DNA from: CAZZBM01 sp964652255
GTDB lineage: Bacteria > Bdellovibrionota > Bacteriovoracia > Bacteriovoracales > CAZZBM01
Length of the DNA: 64,000 bases
Assembly: GCA_964652255.1 (NCBI GenBank)
Contig: CAZZBM010000001.1
Coordinates: forward strand, 434,001-498,000
Reading direction: 5' to 3'
Shown: positions 41,326 through 50,333 of the stretch, in pieces
Layout: each line of letters starts with the position of its first letter
How positions within the stretch are numbered: position 1 is the first letter of the stretch
Notes under the pieces: model-generated
Database searches by the model: none
What the model saw: only the letters and a program-made list of their open reading frames with translations
What the model was told of the DNA's origin: nothing
Made by a program: the position numbers and the translations under genes

Positions 41326-41932
41326 AAAAAATTTTAGACAACAAGAGACTATTCTTGTCGAAGGAGAAGATTTTCATCATTTAATTCATGTGATGAGATT
41401 TCGAGAAGGGGATCAAATTTGTCTTTTGGATGGAGAAGGCAATAAAAGTATTGCCACTATTGAAAAATTAAGTAAAAAAAATTTTATCTTAAAGCCAAAA
41501 AACATTTTTTTTGAAGAAAAAAAGAAACAACCTAAAATTATTCTTTGTGTCTCAAAAGCTTTTCAAGATTGTCTTCACATCGCTGTTGAATGTGGCTTAG
41601 ACAGTATATATTATTATTATTCTGAGTATTCTCAAAAAATTTCTTTAAAAAGAGTAGGTAAGATTATCAAACAAGCCATGGAGCAAAGTTTAAATCCTTA
41701 CTATTTAGAGCTCATACTATTAGATCAACTGCCTTCTTCCCTGACTATTTGCACAACAGAAAAAAAAACTCAATTTCAACCTACTGACTATTATCTTATT
41801 GGCCCTGAGGGAGGTTTTAGCGAACAAGAATTATCCCAAGCTTCTTCTTTTCTTCATTTTTCTACTTCTATTTTAAAAACACCTACAGCTCTTTCCTATG
41901 CTTTAGGTTTTTTAAAAAAAGAGTTAGAATAA
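41309..41932 (+). CDS. rsmE: 16S rRNA (uracil-1498-N3)-methyltransferase RsmE
   Basis: SPOUT-class rRNA methyltransferase. The N-terminal PUA-like domain includes EDFHHLIHVMRFREGDQICLL; the SPOUT knot has IILCVSKAFQDCLHIAVECG, QAMEQSLNPYY and the SAM-binding YLIGPEGGFSEQEL, with LKTPTALSYALGFL at the C terminus (usual LGxRILRxETA is altered). 207 residues, a little below the usual 240. Confidence 0.9.
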   Translation: MKGLYKKNFRQQETILVEGEDFHHLIHVMRFREGDQICLLDGEGNKSIATIEKLSKKNFILKPKNIFFEEKKKQPKIILCVSKAFQDCLHIAVECGLDSIYYYYSEYSQKISLKRVGKIIKQAMEQSLNPYYLELILLDQLPSSLTICTTEKKTQFQPTDYYLIGPEGGFSEQELSQASSFLHFSTSILKTPTALSYALGFLKKELE

Positions 41933-41936
41933 AAAT

Positions 41937-42380
41937 ATGTATAGACCCATTGATGAAGGATTAGGATTTCATAAAAAAGAAAAAACAGAAAAGACAGTTT
42001 TCTTTAAGGAAGAGAAGTTTACTTTTCAACCAGAGGAAATCATTACTGTTGAAAAAAAGAGTTTATTAGTTCCCAGATTTTTAGCCTACACAATAGATTT
42101 AATGATCATTGTCACCATGAGTTTAACTTTTTTTTATTTTTATGAACTACCTTTTTATTACATAACTTATTTTTATACTGTGATTTTTTTTTCTTATTTT
42201 TTATGTTTCTGGCAAGATCAAACCTTGGGTCAATTTTTAACAGGTATAAAAATTGATGAAAAAAAATTTTCAAAACTTTTCATCAGAGCTTTTCTTCTCT
42301 TTATTGCACCTCTGACTTTAGGACTTTTTTTTATTAAAGATGAAGAATCAATTTCAGGGACTAAGGTTTTAGAATACTAA
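41937..42380 (+). CDS. RDD-family membrane protein
   Basis: 147 residues. The RDD domain spans about residues 45-140: VPRFLAYTIDLMIIV carries the Arg and Asp that name the family, then a second helix and FWQDQTLGQFLTGIKI. The hydrophilic N terminus (PIDEGLGFHKKEK) is outside the domain. RDD proteins are small membrane proteins of mostly unknown function, some linked to ion transport. It converges on nadK with a four-base tail overlap. Confidence 0.8.
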   Translation: MYRPIDEGLGFHKKEKTEKTVFFKEEKFTFQPEEIITVEKKSLLVPRFLAYTIDLMIIVTMSLTFFYFYELPFYYITYFYTVIFFSYFLCFWQDQTLGQFLTGIKIDEKKFSKLFIRAFLLFIAPLTLGLFFIKDEESISGTKVLEY

Positions 42381-43153
42381 AAACCATAGTAAAATTTATC
42401 TTTTAACTTAGAAAAAAAACTTTTTTGAATATTTTTATATAAAAATATTATTTTTTCAGAAGGTTGAATTTGTACAGGTGTTTTTTTTGGTAAAGAAATT
42501 TGATGATAACCATCAAGAGTTAGAGTAAGATCTTCTTGAGAAGAAATTTCTAGGGGGATTTTATTGGAAAGTACCAAAGACCTTGTTAGAAGAGATCTTG
42601 AACAAATAGGTGTTAAAATAAGAGTTTGAAGTAAAGGATCCACAATAGGTCCACCAGCAGAAAGAGAGTAAGCAGTAGACCCGTAATTAGTGCTTAAAAT
42701 TAAACCATCTCCTTCCATAGATAGACTTGTAATTTGATCAGAAAAGTCGATTTGACACATGGTTCTTGTACTTGGATGAAAAACAGCTTCGTTGAAAAAA
42801 TGATATTTTTTATCAAGAATGTTTAAGCAACCAAAGAATCTAGGTTCTTTTTCTAAAAGAGAAAGATTTAAAGGAAAATCTTGTGCTATAAATTCTGGTA
42901 AAAAACCAAAATTACCAAAATGTAGGCTTAAAAGAGTAGAAGCAGAAGGCATGCAAGAAGTTGCTTTTAAAAAAGTACCATCTCCTCCTAAGGAAAGAAA
43001 AGAATCTGATGAAGAAAGAGAAAGTTTTTGATTATAGAAAACAATGTTTTCATTTGAGAAAAAATTTTTTAAAAAAGAATCAACCTTGTTTTTATAATCT
43101 TGAGAAGAATCTTCTTTTAAAAAAATAATCCATCTATTCAATGTTTTTTCCAA
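42377..43153 (-). CDS. nadK: NAD kinase
   Basis: Makes NADP from NAD. GGDGT at residues 56-60, FGNFGFLPEF (usual GxLGFL), FNEAVFHP (NE motif), GDGLILSTNYGSTAYSLSAGGPIVDP and LDGY. The segment STNYGSTAYS replaces the usual STPTGSTAYS, a mild change near the substrate loop. 258 residues, on the short side. It overlaps lepB by 20 bases in the operon rlmE-lepB-nadK. Confidence 0.93.
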   Translation of the reverse strand: MEKTLNRWIIFLKEDSSQDYKNKVDSFLKNFFSNENIVFYNQKLSLSSSDSFLSLGGDGTFLKATSCMPSASTLLSLHFGNFGFLPEFIAQDFPLNLSLLEKEPRFFGCLNILDKKYHFFNEAVFHPSTRTMCQIDFSDQITSLSMEGDGLILSTNYGSTAYSLSAGGPIVDPLLQTLILTPICSRSLLTRSLVLSNKIPLEISSQEDLTLTLDGYHQISLPKKTPVQIQPSEKIIFLYKNIQKSFFSKLKDKFYYGF

Positions 43154-43847
43154 TACGATCTGGTCTAAAAGAGAAAGGAAGATTAAACATTTTTAACCAT
43201 GGCCATGGAATAGAAAGTGAAAACCAGATAAACATGGCTCTTCCCTTAATATGAGAATAAGGAACTAGTCCCCACACTCTTGAATCACTAGAATGGTCTC
43301 TATTATCTCCCATGGCAAAAAAATATCCAGGAGGAATCACAATTTTATACATATGATTCATGAATTGGTTTTGTTCATCAAAAAGAACGATGTGTTTTTT
43401 ATTATTAAGAGTTTCTTCAAAGGCTTCAAATTTTGGAAAAGATCTTTCTAAACCTTTTGTATCTTGGCGATAAGGATCAAAATCTTTTTCAACAATCTCT
43501 AAGGGTTCATCATTAAGATAAATTCTTTTGTTAATAATCTCTAAACGATCACCTGGAATGGCAATGACTCTTTTAATAAATTCTTTATCAGGATCTTTAG
43601 GTGCTTTAAAAATAATAACATCACCTCTTTGAGGTTCTTTAAAAGGAGTTAGATAAATAGGTTCTTTTAAAATTTCTGTATAAGGAACTTTTAAGCCATA
43701 AGCAAATTTATTCACTAAAACATAGTCACCAATCACTAAAGTTGGGATCATGGATCCAGAAGGAATTTTATAAGGTTCAAAAAAAGAAGACCTTATGGCA
43801 AAGACAAAGATGATAAGACCTATAAAAGAGAAGATTTGTTTGAGCAT
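43134..43847 (-). CDS. lepB: Signal peptidase I
   Basis: Membrane serine protease removing signal peptides. One N-terminal transmembrane helix (residues ~4-19), catalytic serine S32 in PSGSMIPTL, general-base lysine K92 in EFIKRVIAIPGD, and MGDNRDHSSDSRVWG. 237 residues with one membrane span. Confidence 0.96.
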   Translation of the reverse strand: MLKQIFSFIGLIIFVFAIRSSFFEPYKIPSGSMIPTLVIGDYVLVNKFAYGLKVPYTEILKEPIYLTPFKEPQRGDVIIFKAPKDPDKEFIKRVIAIPGDRLEIINKRIYLNDEPLEIVEKDFDPYRQDTKGLERSFPKFEAFEETLNNKKHIVLFDEQNQFMNHMYKIVIPPGYFFAMGDNRDHSSDSRVWGLVPYSHIKGRAMFIWFSLSIPWPWLKMFNLPFSFRPDRIGKNIE

Positions 43848-43856
43848 GTGTCTTTT

Positions 43857-44441
43857 TTACGAAAAGAGATAATCTTTGGCAATAAGATAAATTTCCTTGC
43901 TTTCCTTACGGACTGCTGGAGGTCTATAAAGAGAAAGAGACTTAAAATATTGTCTTTCTTTTTTTAGTAAAAACTCTAGTTCAGGACCCTCAAAAATTTT
44001 AACTACTAAATGACCACCTTTTTCTAAAAGAATATTTTTTTTTAAAAGAAGATCTTCTACTAGGGAGAGACTTTTTAAATGATCTACATTTTTATGACCT
44101 GTGGTTTTTGGAGCCATGTCAGAAAGAATAAGAGAGAAAGCTTCTTTTTGATCAAGATCTTGTAAGTGATGAATGGTTAAAAAATCCTTCTGTATGAAAT
44201 TGAGAGATGGGTTTTTAAATCCTAAGGGATTTAAATCTAGGGAGGTAATCCGACAAGAATAGTTGCGTAAAAGATACTGAGACCAAGAGCCTGGGCTAGC
44301 ACCACAGTCAAAAACATTTTTTAAAGATTTTTTTAAAAAAGGAAATTTTTCAAGAATAGCTTCTAATTTATAGACACTTCTAGCAAGGTATTGTTCTTTT
44401 TTTGCTTTCTTAAAATAAAAATCTTCAGGTATAAAGGACAT
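43857..44441 (-). CDS. rlmE: 23S rRNA (uridine-2552-2'-O)-methyltransferase RlmE/FtsJ
   Basis: Rossmann 2'-O-methyltransferase with the full K-D-K-E catalytic tetrad: K25 (ARSVYKLEAI), D108 (LSDMAP), K148 (VVKIFEG) and E183 (RKESKEIYL), spaced as in E. coli RlmE. SAM motif FDCGASPGSWSQYL. 194 residues. Its ATG is only two bases away from the ATG of the opposite-strand NFACT-like gene. Confidence 0.93.
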   Translation of the reverse strand: MSFIPEDFYFKKAKKEQYLARSVYKLEAILEKFPFLKKSLKNVFDCGASPGSWSQYLLRNYSCRITSLDLNPLGFKNPSLNFIQKDFLTIHHLQDLDQKEAFSLILSDMAPKTTGHKNVDHLKSLSLVEDLLLKKNILLEKGGHLVVKIFEGPELEFLLKKERQYFKSLSLYRPPAVRKESKEIYLIAKDYLFS

Positions 44442-44443
44442 AG

Positions 44444-45466
44444 ATGTTTGTAAAAATTTACACTACTTCTTGGTATTTTGTCTTGAAGATTGGAAAAAAA
44501 TACCTTTATTTTTCTAGAGGCTTAGAGCCTAGAGTTTTTTTTAAAGAAGAAGCTCCTAAAATTTTTCTTAGAAGGCAAGATCGTTTTCTAGATCTTTTTA
44601 GATCTCAGTTTAGAAATAAAAAATTAGAAAAAATTTTAATAGAAAAAGAATTTATAAAAATTTTTTTCAAAGAAGGAGTTGTTTATTTTTTTTGGACTAA
44701 AAAGGGCTTGAATTTTGTTTTTGATTTTGATTCAAGTTCTTTTTGTTCATGGACTAAAAAAAAGTTTTCTCAAGAAGAATTTTCAAGCTTTAAGTTCTTA
44801 ACTCTTGTTCAAGAAGAGTTAGATGAAGAAAAAGCTTATAAAGAATTTAATGAGAAAGTTTCTTTAAAAGAGAAGTATTTAAAAGATTTAGAGAAGGGTT
44901 TAAAAAATTTAGATCAAGGTATCAACTTAAAAAAAGATTTACTGAGTTCAAAAATAGATCTTTCACAAGATTTTCTTTTTTATCACGGTTTAAAGATTTC
45001 TTTTAAAAAAAGTGATTCTTTTTATCAAAAAAGAGATAAAGTTTTTCAAAAAGTCAAAGCCTATGAAGATAAAAAAAAAATTGTTTTAGAAAAAATTAAT
45101 CTTTTAAAAGAGAAAAATATAAAAGAAAAAAAACTCCCTATGAAACAACCTTACTGGAATAGGTCTGATGAAGTTATTTTTGATGAAAAAGATTATTTTT
45201 TAGCCATAGGTAGAAACTTAGAAGAAAACATGAAGCTTTTTAATCAGTATAAGAAGAAAGAGGATTTTTTTTTTCTTCATTTAGAAGGACAATCATCAGC
45301 TTTTGGTTTTTTAAAGACTACTCATGAGTTGGGTTTAACTTTAGGAGTTTTAAAATATCAAGATTTTTTAAAAACCCAAGGCAAGGTGATGTTAGTAAAG
45401 CTCTCTCTGGTGCAATTAAAAAAGAATGGTCAGGTTTTGGTGAAAAATTTTGAGGTAAAGTCGTGA
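44444..45466 (+). CDS. NFACT-family protein with NFACT-R domain, reduced
   Basis: 340 residues. The C-terminal NFACT-R (DUF814) domain is clear at ~235-330: WNRSDEVIF, YFLAIGRNLEENMKLFNQ, and FFFLHLEGQSSAFGFL in place of WLHxxxxxGSHVII. A lysine-rich coiled-coil region precedes it. The N-terminal NFACT-N part is short, and where RqcH/Rqc2 proteins have an Asp-Arg pair (xDRIVEFxF) this reads KEFIKIFFK, so the residues needed for C-terminal tailing in RqcH are missing. Its role may be ribosome or tRNA binding without tail synthesis. A TATAAA lies eight bases before the ATG. Confidence 0.7.
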   Translation: MFVKIYTTSWYFVLKIGKKYLYFSRGLEPRVFFKEEAPKIFLRRQDRFLDLFRSQFRNKKLEKILIEKEFIKIFFKEGVVYFFWTKKGLNFVFDFDSSSFCSWTKKKFSQEEFSSFKFLTLVQEELDEEKAYKEFNEKVSLKEKYLKDLEKGLKNLDQGINLKKDLLSSKIDLSQDFLFYHGLKISFKKSDSFYQKRDKVFQKVKAYEDKKKIVLEKINLLKEKNIKEKKLPMKQPYWNRSDEVIFDEKDYFLAIGRNLEENMKLFNQYKKKEDFFFLHLEGQSSAFGFLKTTHELGLTLGVLKYQDFLKTQGKVMLVKLSLVQLKKNGQVLVKNFEVKS

Positions 45467-45493
45467 TTTTTTATTAAAAATAGTATAAAATCA

Positions 45494-46447
45494 ATGCTTA
45501 TGAAAACTCAAAAAGATATTGTAGTTGAAACCCTAGAGGAAGCAAAAAAAGTTATTTTTGGTCAAGATGAATTATTAGAAGGGATCTTATGTGCTCTTAT
45601 TTGTCAGGGACATCTTTTAGTAGAAGGAATGCCAGGACTTGGAAAAACTTTAAGTATATCTTTGTTAGCTCGTCTATGTGATTTAAAGTTTCAAAGAATT
45701 CAATTTACCCCTGATCTTCTTCCTTCTGATCTTATAGGAACCATGATTTATTCTGCACAAAAAGAAGAGTTTCAGACAAAATTTGGTCCTATTTTTACTC
45801 AGTTACTCTTAGCTGATGAGATCAATAGATCTCCAGCAAAAGTTCAGGCTGCTCTTCTAGAAGCCATGGCAGAAAGGCAAGTGACCATAGGAGAGAAAAC
45901 TTATCCTTTATCAAATAATTTTGTCGTCATGGCGACACAAAATCCTATAGAACAGGAAGGAACCTATCCTCTCCCTGAAGCTCAGTTGGATCGTTTTATG
46001 ATGAAGGTTCAAGTAGATTATCCTGATTTTGAGGAAGAGAGAAAAATTTTACATTTAAAGGAAAATCCTTTGAGTTATTTAAAACCTCTTTTAAATGAAA
46101 AAAATCTAGAGGCTTTAAAACAAGAAGTTAAAAGTATTTATGTTGATCCAAAGATAGAAGAAGTTATTGTTAAAATTGTTCAATCAACTCGTCCTGGAAA
46201 TGTGTTGTTTCCGAAAAAATTTGAATCTCTTATTATAGCAGGAGCTTCACCTAGGGCTAGTCTTTGGTTGTATAAAGTTTCAAAATTTGAAGCTTTTTTA
46301 AAGGGTCGAGATTTTGTTTCTCCTGAGGATTTATTAGCTTGTGGTAGTAAAATATTATCACATAGACTGATTCTTTCTTATGAAGCTTTGGCAGATAAGG
46401 TTAAGGTTCAAGATCTTGTAGAAACTCTTATTAAAAACTATCTATGA
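45494..46447 (+). CDS. MoxR-family AAA+ ATPase
   Basis: Chaperone-like ATPase that begins Bat/MoxR operons. Walker A GMPGLGKTLSI, Walker B LLADEINRSPAKVQAALLEAM, sensor VMATQNPIEQEGTYPLPEAQ with LDRFM. 317 residues. A TATAAA at 45484-45489 is four bases before the first ATG and ten before the second (45500); if it is the promoter, the second ATG is the real start. The stop overlaps the DUF58 gene (ATGA). Confidence 0.93.
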   Translation: MLMKTQKDIVVETLEEAKKVIFGQDELLEGILCALICQGHLLVEGMPGLGKTLSISLLARLCDLKFQRIQFTPDLLPSDLIGTMIYSAQKEEFQTKFGPIFTQLLLADEINRSPAKVQAALLEAMAERQVTIGEKTYPLSNNFVVMATQNPIEQEGTYPLPEAQLDRFMMKVQVDYPDFEEERKILHLKENPLSYLKPLLNEKNLEALKQEVKSIYVDPKIEEVIVKIVQSTRPGNVLFPKKFESLIIAGASPRASLWLYKVSKFEAFLKGRDFVSPEDLLACGSKILSHRLILSYEALADKVKVQDLVETLIKNYL

Positions 46448-47250
46448 TTGATTTAAAGAAAGTAAGGCATATTGCTCAAAGATATAAAACCTTGCAACTG
46501 CAAAAATCTTTAAGTGATTATTCAGGACAGTTAAGATCTAAGTTTAGGGGACAAGGTCTTCAATTTAAAGAGCATTTTCTTTATGTTCCTGGGGATGATA
46601 TTCGTTTTATAGACTGGAAACTTACAGCTAGGTCTCAAAGACTTTATGTAAAAAGTTTTGAAGAAGAAAGAAATTTAGATATTCATGTTTTTTTAGATAT
46701 TTCTGAAAGTATGTTTCTTAGACAAGAAAATAAATCTAAATTAGAAGCTTACTTAGAAAGTATAGCTTTACTTTATTTAATTTTTGAAAAAACAAAAGAT
46801 TTTTTAACAGTACATCTCTTTTTTGAATCTCTTTACTCTTTACCTCAACTTAGTGGTATGATTGGTTTTTCTACTTTTTTGAATCTTTTAAAAAAGGTAG
46901 GACTTTATCATGATTCTAACATTGTTGCTTATACTCAAGTAAAAAAATACCCTTTAGAAAATAAAATCAAAGAAATAACAAGGTGGGTCAGTAAAAAAAA
47001 AGAAGTTATTATTTTTTCTGAATTTGAAGATTTAAATACAAAGCTAGAGCAGTTATTGAAGAAAAATCAATGTCACCCTTTTAGATACTTGGTAGAGCTT
47101 GAAATTTATAAGAATGAAGCTATAAGAATTCCTTCTGCTGAGGGATTATTGTCTTTAAATTCTGAAAAAGCTATGAATGATGAAAATAAATTAATTAGAT
47201 CAATTTTGATGAATGATCAATACTTAGAATCTTTTGGACATTATTTATGA
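46444..47250 (+). CDS. DUF58 domain protein of the Bat operon
   Basis: 268 residues with the DUF58 hallmark FLYVPGDDIRFIDWKLTARS followed by VKSFEEERNLDIHVFLDISESM, a degenerate VWA start. DUF58 proteins always follow MoxR ATPases and are thought to work with them in assembling metal- or membrane-bound complexes. No transmembrane segment is evident. It overlaps both neighbours by four bases. Confidence 0.88.
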   Translation: MIDLKKVRHIAQRYKTLQLQKSLSDYSGQLRSKFRGQGLQFKEHFLYVPGDDIRFIDWKLTARSQRLYVKSFEEERNLDIHVFLDISESMFLRQENKSKLEAYLESIALLYLIFEKTKDFLTVHLFFESLYSLPQLSGMIGFSTFLNLLKKVGLYHDSNIVAYTQVKKYPLENKIKEITRWVSKKKEVIIFSEFEDLNTKLEQLLKKNQCHPFRYLVELEIYKNEAIRIPSAEGLLSLNSEKAMNDENKLIRSILMNDQYLESFGHYL

Positions 47251-47864
47251 TAGGTTTTTTATTAGCAGATTTAGTTTTAAAACCTTTAGAGGAAAAAGAA
47301 TCTTTAATAGCAGGTCAGGATTATTTTTTTCTTGTAGAGGGTCAGGAGGATAAAAAATATACCAAAGAATATCTTGAAGAAACTTTTTATGTTGTGAGTG
47401 ATTTTGAGAAAGATGGTTCAAGATATTTTCATGTCGTCTATTTAGGTCAATTTAAACAAGCCTTAAAACATCAAGAGAGTTTAATTACTGTTAAAAATCT
47501 TGAAGAAAGTCAAATAAAAACAAAAGACATTAAAAGATTTATCTACTTTAGATTTTTTCATTTAGGTTTTTGGGTTCAAATTTTACTAGGGTTATTTTCT
47601 TTATTGATAGGTTTTTTAGTTTTTAATTTTTTTAGAAAAAAATTTCTCTTTTTAAGAGAATCAAAAAAAGTTAAAAAAGAATTTTCTCAATTTTCTACAA
47701 GAGATGATTTTGAATCTTTACTCAGAAGAAGATCTTATTACGAGTTTTATTTAAAAAAAGACTTAGCTGATTTAATTCAGCTCATTAAAACGAAGCAATA
47801 CCATCCTCATTGGGATGAAGAGTTTTTATTTTTATGTAAAAAAGAGTTAAAAAACTATGTTTGA
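47247..47864 (+). CDS. Single-pass membrane protein in the DUF4381-like slot of the Bat operon
   Basis: 205 residues with one transmembrane helix (FWVQILLGLFSLLIGFLVF, ~108-126), an extracytoplasmic domain before it and a basic cytoplasmic tail with RDDFESLLRRRSYYEFYLKK. In MoxR operons the position between DUF58 and BatA is normally held by a DUF4381-type protein with similar topology. Sequence similarity by eye is weak, so the assignment rests on position. Confidence 0.55.
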   Translation: MIGFLLADLVLKPLEEKESLIAGQDYFFLVEGQEDKKYTKEYLEETFYVVSDFEKDGSRYFHVVYLGQFKQALKHQESLITVKNLEESQIKTKDIKRFIYFRFFHLGFWVQILLGLFSLLIGFLVFNFFRKKFLFLRESKKVKKEFSQFSTRDDFESLLRRRSYYEFYLKKDLADLIQLIKTKQYHPHWDEEFLFLCKKELKNYV

Positions 47865-48789
47865 AAATTTATTTTTTCAACACCCTTATTTTATTTTAAT
47901 TGGATTGGGAGTCTATTTACTTTGGGTGATTGATTTTTTTTATTTATTTCAAAAGAGTCAGATTTTTTTTAGAAAAAAAGTAATAAAAAAACCTTCTCTA
48001 TCCTTGTTTTTTTTAGGAACACTTGGTTTTCTTCTTTTGAGCCTTTCTTTGGGATTACCAAGGGTAAGAAAAGACCTAGGTCCTAAAGATGAAAAACTTA
48101 ATGATCTATTTTTTTTAATAGATGTTTCTTTATCTATGATGGTGAATGATTACAAACCTTCAAGATTAGAAGCTGCTAAAAAGGTAGCCCTTGATTTTGT
48201 TCAGCTTAATTCAAAAAATAGATTTGGAATTATTCTTTTTGCAGAAAAAGTTTTTACTTTTCTTCCTCTCACAACTGATCAAGATGTTGTGATAGATTCT
48301 TTAAGAAAAATTACAATTATGGAAAATAAGCTTGGGGGTAAAACCAATATAGGGGATGCACTGGCTTTAATGGTTTTAAAAGTAAAGAGTAGTGAAGCTA
48401 AGCATAAAACAGCCATTTTAATTACTGACGGGGTAAGCAATGAAGGGATACCCCCAATAGAAGCTTTAAAAATAGTTCAAGAAGCTAATATTAAAGTTTA
48501 CACCGTGGGTGTTGGAACAAAACATACTGTTAAAAGAGCTGAGTTAGAAGTTGATTTTGAATTATTAAAAAAAATAGCTCAAAAAACTGGTGCTAAAAGC
48601 TATTTAGCTAAAGATGAAAAAAGTTTAGAAGATATTTTTAAAGAAATTGAATCTTTGGAAAAAAAAGAAATCAAGGTTGATTCAGAAGATTATTTTGATG
48701 AAAAATTTTATCCATTAGCTTTGTTAGGTGTTATTTTTATTTTTTTAACTGAAATCATTAAAAGATTTTTTTTAAAGGAATTATTATGA
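47857..48789 (+). CDS. batA: BatA-like von Willebrand factor A membrane protein
   Basis: VWA domain held between N-terminal transmembrane helices (residues ~11-31 and ~48-66) and a C-terminal one. The metal-ion-dependent adhesion site is complete: DVSLS (D89, S91, S93), the Thr in GGKTNIGDAL and LITDG. 310 residues. BatA/BatB proteins were linked to aerotolerance in Bacteroides and Leptospira; the molecular role is unresolved. It overlaps both neighbours. Confidence 0.88.
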   Translation: MFENLFFQHPYFILIGLGVYLLWVIDFFYLFQKSQIFFRKKVIKKPSLSLFFLGTLGFLLLSLSLGLPRVRKDLGPKDEKLNDLFFLIDVSLSMMVNDYKPSRLEAAKKVALDFVQLNSKNRFGIILFAEKVFTFLPLTTDQDVVIDSLRKITIMENKLGGKTNIGDALALMVLKVKSSEAKHKTAILITDGVSNEGIPPIEALKIVQEANIKVYTVGVGTKHTVKRAELEVDFELLKKIAQKTGAKSYLAKDEKSLEDIFKEIESLEKKEIKVDSEDYFDEKFYPLALLGVIFIFLTEIIKRFFLKELL

Positions 48790-50333
48790 CTATTTTAAAA
48801 CCAGAAATGTTTTTTTTAGTTTTAGTTTTTGGTCTTGTTCTTATTTTTGTTTATAGGTTTAAAGAAAGAAAGCTAGAAAAAATACTCTCTTTTTATCCCT
48901 TTAAAAAAAGATTTTTCTTTTCTTTAAATTCTTATCTATTTTTAATAGGTTTTTTCTTCTTAATGGTATCCTTACTTGATTTTAGAGGAGAAGGAGAAAA
49001 AATAGCCATGGAAGGAAAGAGTGTTGATCTGATGATTCTTTTAGATCAATCCACAAGTATGCTTTGTGAAGATGTGAGTCCTAGTAGGAAAGAGAAGTCA
49101 TTGTTTTTTGCTAAATATCTTATTAGAAATTTGAATTCTGTAAAAACATCTTTAGGAGTTTTTGCAGAAAATTATCAAGAAATTTCTCCCTTTACTCTAG
49201 ATAAAGATTACTTAGAGTCTAAATTAGATCAGTTAAAAGATTCTTTTATGGGAGGTTCTAGTGAAATCAGACTTTCCTTGCAAGAAGCTGTTCAAAAAGT
49301 GATTTCTAGAAAAAAAAGAAATATTTTAATTTTAATGATTACAGATGCTGAAGAGCAAGATATTACTTTTTCTCTTGATCTTCCTGCTAACTTGCAACTA
49401 GGTCTTGTTGTTGTGGGTACTGAAGAGGGAGGTCCCATTCCTTTTAAAGATGCTTCAAAGAATATAACAGGGTATAAAATGCATAATGGGGAAAAAGTTA
49501 TTACCAAAAGAGGAAGCAAGATTGTTTCTTATTTGAAAGAGAGAATCTCTGGAGTTAAGGTGTGGATTTTAGATCAAAAATCTTTTCCTGCTGATCAAAT
49601 TATTTCTTTTATTCAATATTCAGCTAAAAATGAATTCAATCAAGAAGTTATTTACAAAAAAAATTACCATACATACTTCTCCTTATTAGGTTTATTTTTT
49701 ATTGTCTTATCTCTTCTTTCTAGAAGAGGCTTGATTCTTTATTTCTTTCTTATTTCCATAGCTCATGCTGAAGAGATTCAAATAGATTTAATAGAAAAAA
49801 GAAAAAAAGCAGATGAATTTTTAAAACAAGAGAAATATCTTCAAAGTAAAATTCTTTATGAAGATTTATTAAAAACTTTTCCAAATGATTTGAAGATTAA
49901 ATTTAATCTAGCAACAAGTTATTTGGGTTTGCACGATTTTTCAGAAGCTTTGAAAATTTTTAGTGAATTAAAGGACCTTGATGATTATAAAAGAGCTAAT
50001 GTGTTATTTGCTTTGAAAAAAAAATCTTGTAATAACCCTAAAAAGGAAGACAATAAGGAAGACAATAAAGATCAAAAACAAAATAATAATCAAGAAAATA
50101 AAAATGATCAGAGTCAAAATAATGACAACAATAAAGATGAGAAAAATAATGAAAACAACAAGAGAAAAAACGATCAAAGTCAACAACAAGTTAATCAAGA
50201 CCAAAAAGACTATAAGACACAGGCTTTAGAAGAATTTTTGCAAAAAATAAAAGAACAAGATTCAAGTTTGCAAAAAGATAAAGATACTAAGAAAAAGGGA
50301 TTGTATGGTAGGGGTTCTAAGAAAGATTGGTAG
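48786..50333 (+). CDS. BatB-BatC fusion: VWA domain plus TPR and Asn/Lys-rich tail
   Basis: 515 residues. Two N-terminal membrane helices, a VWA domain with MIDAS DQSTS (D87, S89, S91) and MITDAEEQ, then a further helix (~300-318) and signal-like segment (LYFFLISIAHAEE). After this come TPR units (KILYEDLLKTFPNDLKIKFN and LATSYLGLHDFSEALKIFSE), and a low-complexity Asn/Lys/Asp/Gln tail at ~410-477. This is BatB joined to BatC, which are separate genes in several genomes. Its end overlaps batD by 29 bases. Confidence 0.85.
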   Translation: MTILKPEMFFLVLVFGLVLIFVYRFKERKLEKILSFYPFKKRFFFSLNSYLFLIGFFFLMVSLLDFRGEGEKIAMEGKSVDLMILLDQSTSMLCEDVSPSRKEKSLFFAKYLIRNLNSVKTSLGVFAENYQEISPFTLDKDYLESKLDQLKDSFMGGSSEIRLSLQEAVQKVISRKKRNILILMITDAEEQDITFSLDLPANLQLGLVVVGTEEGGPIPFKDASKNITGYKMHNGEKVITKRGSKIVSYLKERISGVKVWILDQKSFPADQIISFIQYSAKNEFNQEVIYKKNYHTYFSLLGLFFIVLSLLSRRGLILYFFLISIAHAEEIQIDLIEKRKKADEFLKQEKYLQSKILYEDLLKTFPNDLKIKFNLATSYLGLHDFSEALKIFSELKDLDDYKRANVLFALKKKSCNNPKKEDNKEDNKDQKQNNNQENKNDQSQNNDNNKDEKNNENNKRKNDQSQQQVNQDQKDYKTQALEEFLQKIKEQDSSLQKDKDTKKKGLYGRGSKKDW

